Part shown: piece after piece, positions 32,866 through 42,245 of the stretch
Layout of the letters: each line of letters starts with the position of its first letter
How positions within the stretch are numbered: the first letter of the stretch is position 1
Assembly: GCA_039028155.1 (NCBI GenBank)
Contig: JBCCIS010000002.1
Location: 1 to 64,000, forward strand
Direction: 5' to 3'
DNA length: 64,000 bases
From: Pseudomonadota bacterium
GTDB taxonomy: Bacteria > Pseudomonadota > Alphaproteobacteria > SP197
Program-made: the position numbers and the translations under genes
The notes under the pieces: model-generated
What the model was told of the DNA's origin: nothing
Databases searched by the model: none
Seen by the model: only the letters and a program-made list of their open reading frames with translations

Positions 32866-34260
32866 CTAAATAATCTTGCCGGGGTTCATGATGTTCTGCG
32901 GGTCGAGCGCGGCCTTGACCGCGCGCATCATGTCGAGCTTGACGGCCGAGCCGTGGTCGACCAGCGCGGCGCGTTTTTCCAGGCCGATGCCGTGTTCGGC
33001 GGAGAACGAACCGCCGATATCCGCCAGTCCCGCGTAAACGGCGTCGCAGACGGCGTCGTAGTGGTCCGGCAGTGGTTTGCCGGCGGTGATGGTGAGGTGC
33101 ATGTTGCCGTCGCCCAGATGGCCCATCACAAAAACCTCGAACCCCGCATTGAGCGCGGCGATGCGTTGGAAGACATCGGCGGCGTAGCGGTCGAGCGCGC
33201 CATGGGGGACCGAAACGTCGTACCAGAAGCCATCCGGCTTGGCACGGTCGATGGCCCAGGAGTCCTCGCGGATCAGCCAGATCTTGTCGCGCTCCTGGTC
33301 GTTCTTGGCGATCAGGGCGTCGCGGATCTCCTCGGCCTCGGCGGCCTCGGCGAGCACTTCCTCCAAAAACGCCTGACCGGAACCGGCTGCGTCGTCGGCG
33401 ACGTCGATAACGTCGAACAGCGCCCCGGGGTCGCTTTCGAAGGAGAGCAGACCGGAGAGATCGTTGGCCTCGGCGACGGCGCGGGCGTAGCCGGACCACA
33501 TGATCTCCGAGGCCAGTAGCGTGCCGCCCGGATGGTGGCGGAACCGACGGAAGAGGCGCACGGCGTCATCGGCGCTGGCGACGCTGACCAGCGCCGTTGC
33601 CTTGGCCCCAGGTCGCGGCACCAGGGCCAGCGCCACCCTGGTCACGATGCCCAGGGTTCCCTCGCCGCCAATGACGAGCTGCTTGATGTCGTAGCCCTCG
33701 TTCGCCTTCGAGACGAGCTTCAAGTCGTCCAGCACGCGCCCGTCCGGCAGCACGACCTCCAAACCCAATACCCGCTGGCGGGTCACGCCGTGGCGGAACG
33801 CCTCGATGCCGCCGGCGTTGGTCGACACCATGCCGCCGATGGTCGCGCTGTCGCGCGCGGCAAGATCGATGCCGACCGAAAGGCCGTGTTCAGCGACGGC
33901 CTCGTCGATCGCGCCCAAGGTGGCGCCCGCCTCGACGACGGCCGTGCCGGCCAAGTGATCGACCTCGACGATGCCATCCATGCGCGTTGTCTGAACGACG
34001 ACCTGGCCGGGCGTCGAGACCGCACCACCGGCGAGCCCCGTGCGCCCGCCATGGGGTACGATCGGGATCTGGTGCTGGGCGCAATAGCCCACGATCGCCG
34101 CGACCTCGCTGGTCGAGGCGGGCAGCAGCACCACGTCGGCGTCCAGGTTGGCCGGGTGGATGCCGGGCTCCAGCATCTCCGTCACGTTGCCTTGGCGCAA
34201 GCCGCGCGCGCCGACGATTGCCTCAAAATCGGAAAAGTGACGGGGATCGAGGCCGGCCAT
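32866..34260 (-). CDS. FAD-linked 2-hydroxyacid dehydrogenase, D-lactate/D-2-hydroxyglutarate type
   Basis: A 464-residue GlcD/D-lactate-dehydrogenase-family flavoprotein. The N-terminal FAD_binding_4 domain carries VPHGGRTGLAGGAVSTPGQV and SVGIDLAARDSATIGGMVST. The C-terminal FAD-oxidase domain ends GSFSAEHGIGLEKRAAL ... LDPQNIMNPGKI. It oxidises a D-2-hydroxyacid and passes electrons on, usually to quinone. It lies 4 bases from the LysE-type gene and about 6 kb from lutABC. D-lactate is a plausible substrate, but glycolate and 2-hydroxyglutarate enzymes look alike. Confidence 0.87.
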   Translation of the reverse strand: MAGLDPRHFSDFEAIVGARGLRQGNVTEMLEPGIHPANLDADVVLLPASTSEVAAIVGYCAQHQIPIVPHGGRTGLAGGAVSTPGQVVVQTTRMDGIVEVDHLAGTAVVEAGATLGAIDEAVAEHGLSVGIDLAARDSATIGGMVSTNAGGIEAFRHGVTRQRVLGLEVVLPDGRVLDDLKLVSKANEGYDIKQLVIGGEGTLGIVTRVALALVPRPGAKATALVSVASADDAVRLFRRFRHHPGGTLLASEIMWSGYARAVAEANDLSGLLSFESDPGALFDVIDVADDAAGSGQAFLEEVLAEAAEAEEIRDALIAKNDQERDKIWLIREDSWAIDRAKPDGFWYDVSVPHGALDRYAADVFQRIAALNAGFEVFVMGHLGDGNMHLTITAGKPLPDHYDAVCDAVYAGLADIGGSFSAEHGIGLEKRAALVDHGSAVKLDMMRAVKAALDPQNIMNPGKII

Positions 34261-34264
34261 GGGC

Positions 34265-34894
34265 TCAGTCCCTGTCGAAGGCGAGGCGCGCGCCCAGCCC
34301 GATCAGGAGCGCCCCGCCGGTCCAGCGCGCCAAACGCTCACCCCAGCCGCCGTTCTTGAGCCGCTTGACCAGGGTCGAGGCGAGCAGGATGCAGACGAGA
34401 TCGGCTGAGGAAAAGGCGAGGTTCACCACCGTGCCCAGGATCAGGAACTGGACCCAGACCGGAAATGCCGCCGCCGGATCGACGAACTGCGGGAGGAAGG
34501 CCAGGAAAAAGATCGCGGCCTTTGGGTTCAAGACCTCGACCGTGATGCTCTCGAAGAAGGCGCGACGCGCCGACTTGGCGGCGGTCTGCGGTCGGGTGGT
34601 ACCGTCGATGCGCTGGCGGATGATGCCGATGCCGAGCCAGATCAGATAGAACGCACCGATGATCTTGACCGCCATATAGGCCTCGGGCACCAGCTTGAAG
34701 ATGGCGGAAAGGCCGAACGCCGCGGCGATGACATGAACGTAGCCGCCGATGTGGATGCCGAGCGCCGCCATCAACCCGGCGCGGCGGCCGCGCGCGATTG
34801 TCTGGGCGGCCGTATAGAGCATGGCCGGACCCGGCATATAGGCGAAGACGGCGGTGGCGACGACAAAGGCCAGAAGCAGTTCATAGGAAGGCAT
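34265..34894 (-). CDS. LysE/RhtB-family amino acid exporter
   Basis: A 209-residue inner-membrane exporter with five or six helices. The family N-terminus FAYMPGPAMLYTAAQTIARG is present, as is the middle segment GAFYLIWLGIGIIRQ. Such carriers export lysine, homoserine, threonine or related compounds. Its stop codon is 4 bases from the start of the FAD dehydrogenase gene, so they are likely co-transcribed. The substrate is not identifiable. Confidence 0.87.
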   Translation of the reverse strand: MPSYELLLAFVVATAVFAYMPGPAMLYTAAQTIARGRRAGLMAALGIHIGGYVHVIAAAFGLSAIFKLVPEAYMAVKIIGAFYLIWLGIGIIRQRIDGTTRPQTAAKSARRAFFESITVEVLNPKAAIFFLAFLPQFVDPAAAFPVWVQFLILGTVVNLAFSSADLVCILLASTLVKRLKNGGWGERLARWTGGALLIGLGARLAFDRD

Positions 34895-34946
34895 GGTGCT
34901 GGTTCCCTCTCAGCGCGCTGGCCACCATAGAGCAGGCAACCAGCGC

Positions 34947-35840
34947 TCAGCCACCGCGATCAGCGTCGTCCAGCACCTCGGCATAGGCGCGGACCGCCTC
35001 GTCCAGGGTGCGGTCCTGGTTCATGGTCTCGCGGGTTTCGCCGGCGAAATGGCTCCGGGCCAGCAGCCGAAAGACGTCGCCGGCCGCTTCGTGAAAGCCT
35101 GACGGCAGGCCAGCGTCGCCAAAGGTCGCCGCGATTTCGTCCATCTCGCCGACCCAACGCGCGGAATCGGCGGGCAGGAACGGCACGGTCTCGGTCATCT
35201 TCTCGGCGACCTTGCCCTGGCTCACTTCCAGCTCGCGCCACAGAACGTCGCGCAGGCCCATGCGTTCGGCGGCGATCAGAGCGGCTGTGTGCAGGGTCAT
35301 CGTGCCCTTGGTGATGGCGGCGTAGCACATCTTGACGCCCGAGGCGGCGCCGATCTCAGGACCGGCATCGCGCACCTTGATCCCCATGCCGTCGAGCGCC
35401 ATCAAGGGACCGGTCTCCTGTCCGCTGCAATAGAACGTGGGCGCATAGCCATCTTCAGGTGGCCCGCCGATGATGCCGGCATCGATAAAGGGCGCCTTGG
35501 CGCCGTCCATGATGCGGGCGATCTCGCGCGCGGTCGCGGGCGAGACGGCGTTGCAGTCGACATAGACCGGCGAGAAGTGCGTGAGGTCCATGGCAGCCGC
35601 CGCCATGCGCGCCAAGGGTATCGCATCGGCCGGCGGCAGGATCGCCAGGATCATGTCGGACGCGGCGACCACTGCGTCGATATCGGCGAGACCCACCATG
35701 CCGGCCTTTTCGGCGCGTTCCCTGCTGATCTCGCTGCGCCCGGCCAGGCAGGTCACCACGTGACAGCCGTTCTCCACCAGAACCCGACCGACCGCGGACC
35801 CCATGACGCCCGGGCTGATGATGCCAAGTCGTTTTGTCAT
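34947..35840 (-). CDS. 3-hydroxyisobutyrate-dehydrogenase-type NAD(P) oxidoreductase with DUF1932
   Basis: A 297-residue two-domain beta-hydroxyacid dehydrogenase-type enzyme. The N-terminal Rossmann motif is LGIISPGVMGSAVGRVL, and the central substrate loop FIDAGIIGGPPEDG is family-like. The interdomain helix carries GVKMCYAAITKGTMTLHTAA, where a Lys serves as the general acid in relatives. The C-terminal part fits DUF1932. It heads the minus-strand group with the LysE, FAD dehydrogenase and RidA-like genes. The substrate is unknown. Confidence 0.82.
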   Translation of the reverse strand: MTKRLGIISPGVMGSAVGRVLVENGCHVVTCLAGRSEISRERAEKAGMVGLADIDAVVAASDMILAILPPADAIPLARMAAAAMDLTHFSPVYVDCNAVSPATAREIARIMDGAKAPFIDAGIIGGPPEDGYAPTFYCSGQETGPLMALDGMGIKVRDAGPEIGAASGVKMCYAAITKGTMTLHTAALIAAERMGLRDVLWRELEVSQGKVAEKMTETVPFLPADSARWVGEMDEIAATFGDAGLPSGFHEAAGDVFRLLARSHFAGETRETMNQDRTLDEAVRAYAEVLDDADRGG

Positions 35841-35870
35841 TGTTGTTTCCCCGTTCTCTCCAGGCGCCCG

Positions 35871-36359
35871 TTATGAAGCTTCGTCTTGCCACAGACCGCG
35901 GCTCTTGTGCCAATCCTCGATCGATTGCTCGGGATAGCCGGCAAAGTGGATGTTCTGCTCGTCCGCCGGGGCGACCTCGACCCAGTCCGGTTTGGCCTCG
36001 AGCATGATGTGCTGGGTTTCCGGCGTCGGTGGAAGCGGCGTGTCGACGGCGCTGGCGAAGGGGTGGACCAGGTCAGGCCATCGCGGGTCGAAGAGCCAAA
36101 GTGCCGTGCCGCAGTTTTTGCAGAAGTGGCGGCGCGCCGGGCTCTGTTCACCGTCGATCATCGCCTGATAGACCGTGAGCGCGTCCGCGCCCGTGACCTC
36201 AAGCGTCGCCGCATCGCCCATCAGATTGATCGCGTAGCCCCCACCGCCATCGGTCTTGCGGCAGATCGAGCAATAGCAGCGCATATAGGGGTATGGCGTC
36301 GATGACTGAACCGAGAAGCGAACCGCGCCGCAATGGCAGGAACCGTTGAGCTGGGGCAT
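35871..36359 (-). CDS. GFA/CENP-V family zinc protein
   Basis: A 162-residue protein with the glutathione-dependent formaldehyde-activating-type fold. Zinc ligands are Cys in GSCHCGAVRF, CYCSICRKTDGGGG and HFCKNCGTALW. The name comes from one founding member; most homologues have no proven activity. Start ATG 36359 is supported by the immediate family N-terminus; upstream in-frame sequence is antisense to smr. It lies between the dehydrogenase gene (30 bases) and smr (22 bases). Confidence 0.83.
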   Translation of the reverse strand: MPQLNGSCHCGAVRFSVQSSTPYPYMRCYCSICRKTDGGGGYAINLMGDAATLEVTGADALTVYQAMIDGEQSPARRHFCKNCGTALWLFDPRWPDLVHPFASAVDTPLPPTPETQHIMLEAKPDWVEVAPADEQNIHFAGYPEQSIEDWHKSRGLWQDEAS

Positions 36360-36381
36360 GGCGGATCTCCTTCTAAAGGTC

Positions 36382-36975
36382 TTAACGATGACCCTTCCTG
36401 AGCAGCACATAATAGGCACCCTCGCCGCCATGCTGGGGCCGGGCGTGGGCAAAAGCCAGAATACGATTGCGGTTTGGCGGCTCGTTGAGCCAACGCGGCA
36501 GCATCGCCTTAAGGACGCTCCGCGGCTCATCCAGTGGCGTACGCCGACCCTTACCGGTAATCACGAGCACGCAGCGGATGCCGCGCGCCTGGGCGTCGCC
36601 CAGGAACGCATTCAGCGCCATATGGGCGTCGTCGCGCCGTCGGCCGTGCAAGTCGAGCCGCGCCTCGATGGGAAGTTGACCGCGCTTCAGGCGCTGACCG
36701 AGGCGGCGGTCGACACCGTCAAGCTCGCCGGCCAGAAGGCTGTGATGATTGACCCGCGGCCGATCGACCAGGGGTTTGTGGATCAGCCGCGTGACGTCCT
36801 GAGGTGCCGGTTGCGGTTCGTCCTGCTTAGCGGCTTTGGGTTGCCTTCTTGTCGGTGCCTTCTCGGTCTCGGCGCCGTCGACCTCGCGACCGGGCAGCGG
36901 CGATACGGATTGGGTGACGCGCCACCACAAGCGAAGATCTTCTTCGCTTAGACCGTCGCGCGGTTTCTTGGCCAC
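36382..36975 (-). CDS. Smr/MutS2-domain endonuclease-like protein
   Basis: A 197-residue protein. A variable, charged N-terminal half is followed by an Smr domain (ARLDLHGRRRDDAHMALNAF; CVLVITGKGRR; LPRWLNEPPNRNRILAFAHA). The LDLHG and TGKG motifs of the nuclease-like Smr fold are intact. The start is GTG 36975. In alphaproteobacteria smr normally sits next to mltA; here the Rieske and lutABC genes lie between them. The role is unproven, with DNA/RNA cleavage suspected for the family. Confidence 0.88.
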   Translation of the reverse strand: MAKKPRDGLSEEDLRLWWRVTQSVSPLPGREVDGAETEKAPTRRQPKAAKQDEPQPAPQDVTRLIHKPLVDRPRVNHHSLLAGELDGVDRRLGQRLKRGQLPIEARLDLHGRRRDDAHMALNAFLGDAQARGIRCVLVITGKGRRTPLDEPRSVLKAMLPRWLNEPPNRNRILAFAHARPQHGGEGAYYVLLRKGHR

Positions 36976-36978
36976 GCG

Positions 36979-38118
36979 TCAGCGCGCGGCAGAAAGGGCC
37001 GATGGCTTGGGCGCGCCGAGCGCGCCGGCAAGAAATCGCCAGAACTCCCAGATGGTTCGCTCCTTTTCGCCCAGCCGGCCGCGATCGGCATAGGGGCTTT
37101 GATGGGAGCGTGCGATGGATTCAACGATGGTGCGGTCTTCCAGATTGACCTCATCAAATGTCTTTTTGGTCTCGGCGCGATAGGCGGCGCGGGCCTCCGG
37201 CTCGCCGGGAACGATCGGGCCTGGCGCGGTGGCGCCCCACAGGACGCGCACCCGCGTCGGCCCCTCGGGCTGCAGCGACATCCAGAAGCCGCGGTTGAAC
37301 GAGATGCTGACCACGTGGCTGGGATAACAGTGGAACAGTGGAAAGGTGTTGAGCGCCGCCTCCGGCGTATCCTCCCACACCCTCGTCTGCGGCCAGGACG
37401 TATCCATCCAGTGGATGTTCCAACCGGTATCGCCGGGTTCGCACCACACCCCTTGGGTCGGGGCGAAGGGCTGCAGCGTGTCCTTGTGGCTGGAGAACAG
37501 GTGGTAGCTTTCCGTGAAGTTCTCGACCAAGGACTTCCAATTGCAGTCCCAGACCTCCTCCGCGCGATAGACCATGACGTGGTCGGCCATGCGATAATCC
37601 GCGATGCGCCGCGACAGGCTCTTCAGACGCTCGGAGATCGGCGCCACATCCGGATCGTCGGTGACATAGATCCAGCCCTCCCACTGGTCTGTGCGCAGGA
37701 CGGGCAGGCAGATCTCTTTCTTGTCGACCCCGTCACCCATGAAGGGCGTCATCAGGAGCTGGCCGGTGAGGTCATAGGACCAAGCGTGGTAGGGGCACAC
37801 GATCTTGCCGACATGGCCCTGGTCGACCAGGAGTTCGGCCATGCGATGGCGGCAGATATTGACCAGCGCCTTGAGCGATCCATCGGCCTGGCGCACCACG
37901 GCGACCCCCGTGCCGGCGATGCGATGGGTCAGATAATCACCGGTTTCGGGGATTTCGTCCGCCCGACCGACACACACCCAGTCTCCGCGGAACAGCCGTT
38001 CGACCTCCAAGGCGGTGAAATCGGGATCGGTATAGGCGGCTGAAGGAAGGGTTTCCGCAGCCTCGAAGGGGAGCGCGGCGGTGCGGCCGATCTCGGCCAG
38101 AAGGTCGGTGACAGACAT
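36979..38118 (-). CDS. Rieske-type aromatic ring-hydroxylating oxygenase, alpha-subunit-like
   Basis: A 379-residue iron enzyme. The Rieske 2Fe-2S ligands are Cys/His in NICRHRMAE and VCPYHAWSYDLTG. The mononuclear-iron site is NFTESYHLFSSHKDTL (His residues plus a downstream carboxylate). Members include dioxygenases and N-demethylases/monooxygenases for choline-, carnitine- or stachydrine-like substrates. No beta subunit or reductase gene is adjacent, which points to the single-component oxygenase class. Start ATG 38118. It lies 30 bases downstream of lutC. Confidence 0.85.
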   Translation of the reverse strand: MSVTDLLAEIGRTAALPFEAAETLPSAAYTDPDFTALEVERLFRGDWVCVGRADEIPETGDYLTHRIAGTGVAVVRQADGSLKALVNICRHRMAELLVDQGHVGKIVCPYHAWSYDLTGQLLMTPFMGDGVDKKEICLPVLRTDQWEGWIYVTDDPDVAPISERLKSLSRRIADYRMADHVMVYRAEEVWDCNWKSLVENFTESYHLFSSHKDTLQPFAPTQGVWCEPGDTGWNIHWMDTSWPQTRVWEDTPEAALNTFPLFHCYPSHVVSISFNRGFWMSLQPEGPTRVRVLWGATAPGPIVPGEPEARAAYRAETKKTFDEVNLEDRTIVESIARSHQSPYADRGRLGEKERTIWEFWRFLAGALGAPKPSALSAAR

Positions 38119-38148
38119 GGACCCATGGTGACCCAAGAGAACGGCCGG

Positions 38149-38838
38149 TCAAGACCCGTCGCGCACCATGACGATATGGAGGCGTTTGGGTCCGTGGACG
38201 CCCTTTTGCAGCGTCTGTTCGATATCGCCCGTGCGGCTCGTGCCGGTAATCAGGTTGACCGTGCGCGGCAGATCCAGACCCCGGCCCCGGCCGGCATCAC
38301 GCAGCAGCTGCCAAGCGTCCTCGTAACCGCCGACAAGATCGGTCTCGTGCAGAACGACGATATGGGTCGGCGGCAGGAAGTTGAGGGTCGCCGGGGAATC
38401 CGGTCCCGACGCCAGCATCAACGTCCCGGTCTCCGCGATGCCGGCGAAGGCATAGGCGATGCCGACGGCATCCTCGCCCCGTGCGGCCCGGCGCGACAGG
38501 CTGAGCGCCGAGCCCTGCCACGGCATGGTGTCGAGCGCCGCATGGGGCGCGATCGCCGCCTCGGCCGGCAGGTTGCGCTCGCGCAGATAGCCCGCGACCG
38601 CCTCCGGGACATCCTGGGCCTTTTTAACCACCGCCACGGTGGCGTCGACGGCCTCGGCCTTTTCAACAAACAGCGTCTCCAGACCCGCCCGGTCGCGATC
38701 GATACGCGCCGGCTGGGTACCGCGGCGTTGGCCGGCGAGCCTTTCGGCGATGTCGCGCCGGGCTCGCGTTTCGTCGTCCGGCGAGCGCGCGAGCCGCTCG
38801 CGGACGCGGCCCAGTACCGCTTCGCGCGCGCCGGTCAT
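38149..38838 (-). CDS. lutC: Lactate utilisation protein LutC
   Basis: A 229-residue LUD-domain protein, third component of the LutABC L-lactate oxidation complex. The family Ala/Glu-rich helix and the loop GIAETGTLMLASGPDSPATL are recognisable. Its ATG overlaps the lutB stop (ATGA at 38835-38838), and lutB overlaps lutA, so the three are translationally coupled. Related LUD proteins occur outside lactate use, but the intact A-B-C order supports the name. Confidence 0.87.
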   Translation of the reverse strand: MTGAREAVLGRVRERLARSPDDETRARRDIAERLAGQRRGTQPARIDRDRAGLETLFVEKAEAVDATVAVVKKAQDVPEAVAGYLRERNLPAEAAIAPHAALDTMPWQGSALSLSRRAARGEDAVGIAYAFAGIAETGTLMLASGPDSPATLNFLPPTHIVVLHETDLVGGYEDAWQLLRDAGRGRGLDLPRTVNLITGTSRTGDIEQTLQKGVHGPKRLHIVMVRDGS

Positions 38839-40250
38839 GGCCGTTCACCCCGTTGCCAGCGGTCCTGGAAGGTTTGTCCTTCCGGCGCCGGCATCTCACG
38901 TGCGCGCGTCCAGCCACCTGCCAGCGGCAGATTGGCGAAACCGCCATGGCGCCGACCCAGCCGGCCCAAGACACCGACACCGATACGCATCAATCGCCGG
39001 TAAAGCGTCGGTCGGCTGGCGAAGGCGCTCCACAGATTGAGCCCCCAGCGCGCTGTCGACGGTGCCAGTCCGCGCTCGGTCTCCCGTTCGCGCCAATAGC
39101 GCAGCATGCGCGGGATCGGGATGCGCATGGGGCAAACGTCCTCGCAGCGTCCGCACAAGGTCGAAGCATTCGGTAGGTGGTGCATCTCGTCGATGCCGAA
39201 GAGCGACGGCGATAGGACCGAACCCATGGGTCCCGAATAGGTCGTGCCGTAAACGTGGCCGCCCAGCTTGCCATAGACCGGGCACGCGTTGAGGCAGCAG
39301 CCGCAGCGGATGCAGCGCAACATGTCCTGGACCTCGCTGCCCAGCATCGCCGACCGGCCGTTATCGACGATAACGACGTGAAAGGCCTCCGGCCCGTCGG
39401 TCTCTCCGTCGCGTCGCCCGCCGGCGGAGAAGGTCGTATAGGACGCCATCTCCTGACCCGTCGCCGAACGGGCGAGCACGCGCAGGATCGTTGTGACGTC
39501 CTCAAGCGACGGGACGGCCTTCTCAATCGATGCCAATGCAATATGGACGCGCGGCAACAGCTGGGTCAGATCGCCGTTGCCCTCGTTGGTGACGATGATC
39601 GTCTGGCCGGTCTCGGCGACCATGAAGTTGGCGCCGGTGATGCCGATATCGGCTTTCAGAAACCGCTCGCGCAATACCTTGCGCGCATCGGCCAGCATGT
39701 CGTCTATATCGTCGAGCAGGCGGCCATCGAGATGCGCGTGGTTGTCGGCGAAGAGTTCGGCGACCTGCTGGCGGTTCTTATGGATCGCCGGCGCGATGAT
39801 GTGACTGGGCGGCTCGTTCGCCAACTGGATGATGTATTCGCCGAGATCGGTCTCAACCGGCTCGATGCCATGAGCCTCGAGATAGGGGTTGAGAGCGATC
39901 TCCTCGGCGATCATCGATTTTCCCTTGGTGACCGTGCGCGCGCCTTCGGCCCGGCAAATCTCCAAGACGATGGCGCGCGCCTCCGCCGCATCGCGGGCCC
40001 AATGGACCTGGCCGCCGGTCGCGGTCACCTGTGCCTCGAACGCTTCGAGATAGAGATCGAGATGGGCCAGCGTGTGGTCCTTGATCGCCTTGGCCTCGTC
40101 GCGCAGCACATCGAATTCCGGCAGGCTGTCGCGCGCGCGTTCTCGGCGCACCAGGAAGTTGCCCTTAAGCTTGACCAGATTGTCCTGCAGCACGTCGTCG
40201 GCCAGCGCCTTGTGGGCGTTGTGTGTGAAGGCGCGGGCCGAGCGTTCCAT
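38835..40250 (-). CDS. lutB: Lactate utilisation protein LutB, iron-sulfur LUD protein
   Basis: A 471-residue protein. The LUD domain occupies about residues 60-290 (KGKSMIAEEIALNPYLEAHG; IGITGANFMVAETGQTIIV). Two 4Fe-4S clusters are bound by CIRCGCCLNACPVYGKLGG and LCGRCEDVCPMRIPIP. It carries electrons in L-lactate oxidation with LutA and LutC. Start ATG 40250 shares one base with the lutA stop codon (TGATG), and no longer start is needed for the family length. Confidence 0.9.
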   Translation of the reverse strand: MERSARAFTHNAHKALADDVLQDNLVKLKGNFLVRRERARDSLPEFDVLRDEAKAIKDHTLAHLDLYLEAFEAQVTATGGQVHWARDAAEARAIVLEICRAEGARTVTKGKSMIAEEIALNPYLEAHGIEPVETDLGEYIIQLANEPPSHIIAPAIHKNRQQVAELFADNHAHLDGRLLDDIDDMLADARKVLRERFLKADIGITGANFMVAETGQTIIVTNEGNGDLTQLLPRVHIALASIEKAVPSLEDVTTILRVLARSATGQEMASYTTFSAGGRRDGETDGPEAFHVVIVDNGRSAMLGSEVQDMLRCIRCGCCLNACPVYGKLGGHVYGTTYSGPMGSVLSPSLFGIDEMHHLPNASTLCGRCEDVCPMRIPIPRMLRYWRERETERGLAPSTARWGLNLWSAFASRPTLYRRLMRIGVGVLGRLGRRHGGFANLPLAGGWTRAREMPAPEGQTFQDRWQRGERP

Positions 40251-41017
40251 CAGGTCGGCCTGCCGTCGCCGATCGCCGGGGTATCGGTCATGCCGGCCAG
40301 GACTTCGGCGACATGGCGCACGCGGATCGGCGACCTCCGACGTTTCAGGATCCCGGCAATGTTCATCAGGCAACCGAGGTCGCCCGCCACGACCGTATCA
40401 GCGCCGGTCTCAGCCAGACGGTCCGCCTTGTCAGCAGCCATGGCCGACGAGACGGCCGGATACTTGACGCAGAAGGTGCCGCCGAAGCCGCAGCAGACTT
40501 GATGGTCCTGGGCCTCGCGCAGCGTCAGGCCGTTGACACTCTCCAGCAGGCGGCGCGGCTGGTCACGCACCTGCATGGCGCGCAGCGACGAACAGCTATC
40601 GTGATAGGTGACGATCCCGTCATAGGACGCCGCGACGCCATTGATACCCATGATGTCGACCAGGAACGACGTCAGCTCCTGAGTGCGCGCGGCAACATCC
40701 GCCGCCAACACGGCTTCATCGCCGTCGTCGAACAGATCGACGAGGTCATGAGACAACATGCCGGCACACGAACCGGACGGAACGATGATGTAATCGTAAT
40801 CCTGGAACTGCTGGAGCAGGCCGCGCGCGACCTTCCTGGCGTTGTCGCGATCGCCCGAGTTATAGGCCGGCTGGCCGCAACAGGTCTGCTGCGGCACGTC
40901 GACCGTGCAGCCGGCATCCTGCAACAGTTTGACCGCGGCAAAGCCGACGGTCGGGCGCATAAGATCGACAAGACAGGAGACGAAAAGCGCGACATGGGGC
41001 GTCGACGTCGCGGTCAT
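40250..41017 (-). CDS. lutA: Lactate utilisation protein LutA, Fe-S oxidoreductase
   Basis: A 255-residue protein with two cysteine-rich CCG domains: VPQQTCCGQPAYNSGD and AQDHQVCCGFGGTFCVKYP, the latter being the second CCG repeat. These ligate clusters in heterodisulfide-reductase-like proteins such as LutA/GlpC-C. It is the first gene of the lutABC unit and starts 7 bases from the end of mltA, upstream on the same strand. Transcription could come through from mltA, since no clear promoter gap exists. Confidence 0.9.
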   Translation of the reverse strand: MTATSTPHVALFVSCLVDLMRPTVGFAAVKLLQDAGCTVDVPQQTCCGQPAYNSGDRDNARKVARGLLQQFQDYDYIIVPSGSCAGMLSHDLVDLFDDGDEAVLAADVAARTQELTSFLVDIMGINGVAASYDGIVTYHDSCSSLRAMQVRDQPRRLLESVNGLTLREAQDHQVCCGFGGTFCVKYPAVSSAMAADKADRLAETGADTVVAGDLGCLMNIAGILKRRRSPIRVRHVAEVLAGMTDTPAIGDGRPT

Positions 41018-41024
41018 GGCGCGA

Positions 41025-42245
41025 TCATGGGAGGGTGGCGGCGAACTCGCCAGACGGCACCAGGCTGGGCAGCAGCAGCCAGAATCGGCCGTCCTGTTTC
41101 ATGTGGCCGGCCAGATCCTCGGCCCGGTCACCGGTGCCGAAGAACACGTCGCCGCGGATCGGTCCGTCGATGGCCCCGCCGGTATCCTGCGCGATCATCA
41201 AACGGCGATAGGGCGTGTCATCGGGCAGTGTCGTGTCGAGCCAGACCGGCAGCCCAAGCGGCACATAGTCGCGGTCGACCGCAAGGCTGCGTTCCGGTGT
41301 CAGTGGCACGCCTTGGGCGCCCAAAGGTCCGGGTCCATCGAGCATGCGGAAGAAGATATAGGACGGGTTCTTTTCCATGACCGCCGCGGCCTCGCCGGGA
41401 TTGGCCTTAAGCCAGTCGCGGATCGATTGCAGCGAGACCTCTTCCTTGGTCAGTTCGCCGCGCGCGACGAGGTCACGGCCGATGGCGAAGTAGGGCCTGC
41501 CGTTCTGGCCGGCATAACCGACGCGCAACTGGGTGCCGTCATTGAGCTGAACCCGGCCCGACCCTTGAATGTGCAGGAAGAACGCCGCGATGGGATCATC
41601 GACCCAGACGATTTCCAGATCGCGCGCATCGAGCGCGCCGTCATCGATCGCCGCGCGATCGTGATAGGGGATGAGCGTCCCGCCATCAATCTGACCGGAG
41701 ATGCTGCGACCATCGAGATCCTCGGCAAACGCACCGAGATCGACGGTAACGATGTCGTCGGGTTTGGCGTAGAGCGGATATGTGTAAGTGGCGTCGCGCA
41801 CCAGTGAACCCTGCAACAGTGGTTCGTAATAACCGGTCATCAATCCCTGGTCGCCGCCGCGGTCATCAACCGCCCAGGGTCGGAACCAGGTCTCGAAGAA
41901 CTGGCGCGCACCGCCTTCGGGGACGTTTTTCGCGGCACGGCATGCCGGCAGCCAGTCGCCGACGACGCCGGCGGCGGGAAGCGCGCCCATGGCGCGGTCG
42001 TTGGGCAATGTCTCGAGCTTGCCGCAGGAGATCAGGAACGCGACGAGCGCGCCTTTCTGATCGTCGTTCGCCCAGCCCGGCACCTCGCCAAAGCCGGCCG
42101 GCACCAGGGTCATGACAGGGGCTTCATCGATGGCTTCTTCGGGCGCCCGAGACGTGCAGGCGGTGACAAGCAGCACCGCCGCCAAACCGACAAGCGCGCG
42201 ACCCAGAGCAGATCCTGTTTTGATGGAATCGCTTCGCGATGACAT
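41025..42245 (-). CDS. mltA: Membrane-bound lytic murein transglycosylase A
   Basis: A 406-residue lipoprotein that cleaves the glycan strand of peptidoglycan to 1,6-anhydro products. The lipobox is LLVTACTS. The MltA domain includes GLMTGYYEPLLQGS, FLHIQGSGRVQLNDGT and the 3D domain (LMIAQDTGGAIDGPIRGDVFFGTG) with the catalytic Asp. ATGs at 42245 and 42272 both lie inside a palindromic repeat (42205-42266); 42245 gives the shorter, more typical signal peptide. It belongs to the conserved tim44-mltA-smr neighbourhood, here separated from smr. Confidence 0.9.
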   Translation of the reverse strand: MSSRSDSIKTGSALGRALVGLAAVLLVTACTSRAPEEAIDEAPVMTLVPAGFGEVPGWANDDQKGALVAFLISCGKLETLPNDRAMGALPAAGVVGDWLPACRAAKNVPEGGARQFFETWFRPWAVDDRGGDQGLMTGYYEPLLQGSLVRDATYTYPLYAKPDDIVTVDLGAFAEDLDGRSISGQIDGGTLIPYHDRAAIDDGALDARDLEIVWVDDPIAAFFLHIQGSGRVQLNDGTQLRVGYAGQNGRPYFAIGRDLVARGELTKEEVSLQSIRDWLKANPGEAAAVMEKNPSYIFFRMLDGPGPLGAQGVPLTPERSLAVDRDYVPLGLPVWLDTTLPDDTPYRRLMIAQDTGGAIDGPIRGDVFFGTGDRAEDLAGHMKQDGRFWLLLPSLVPSGEFAATLP

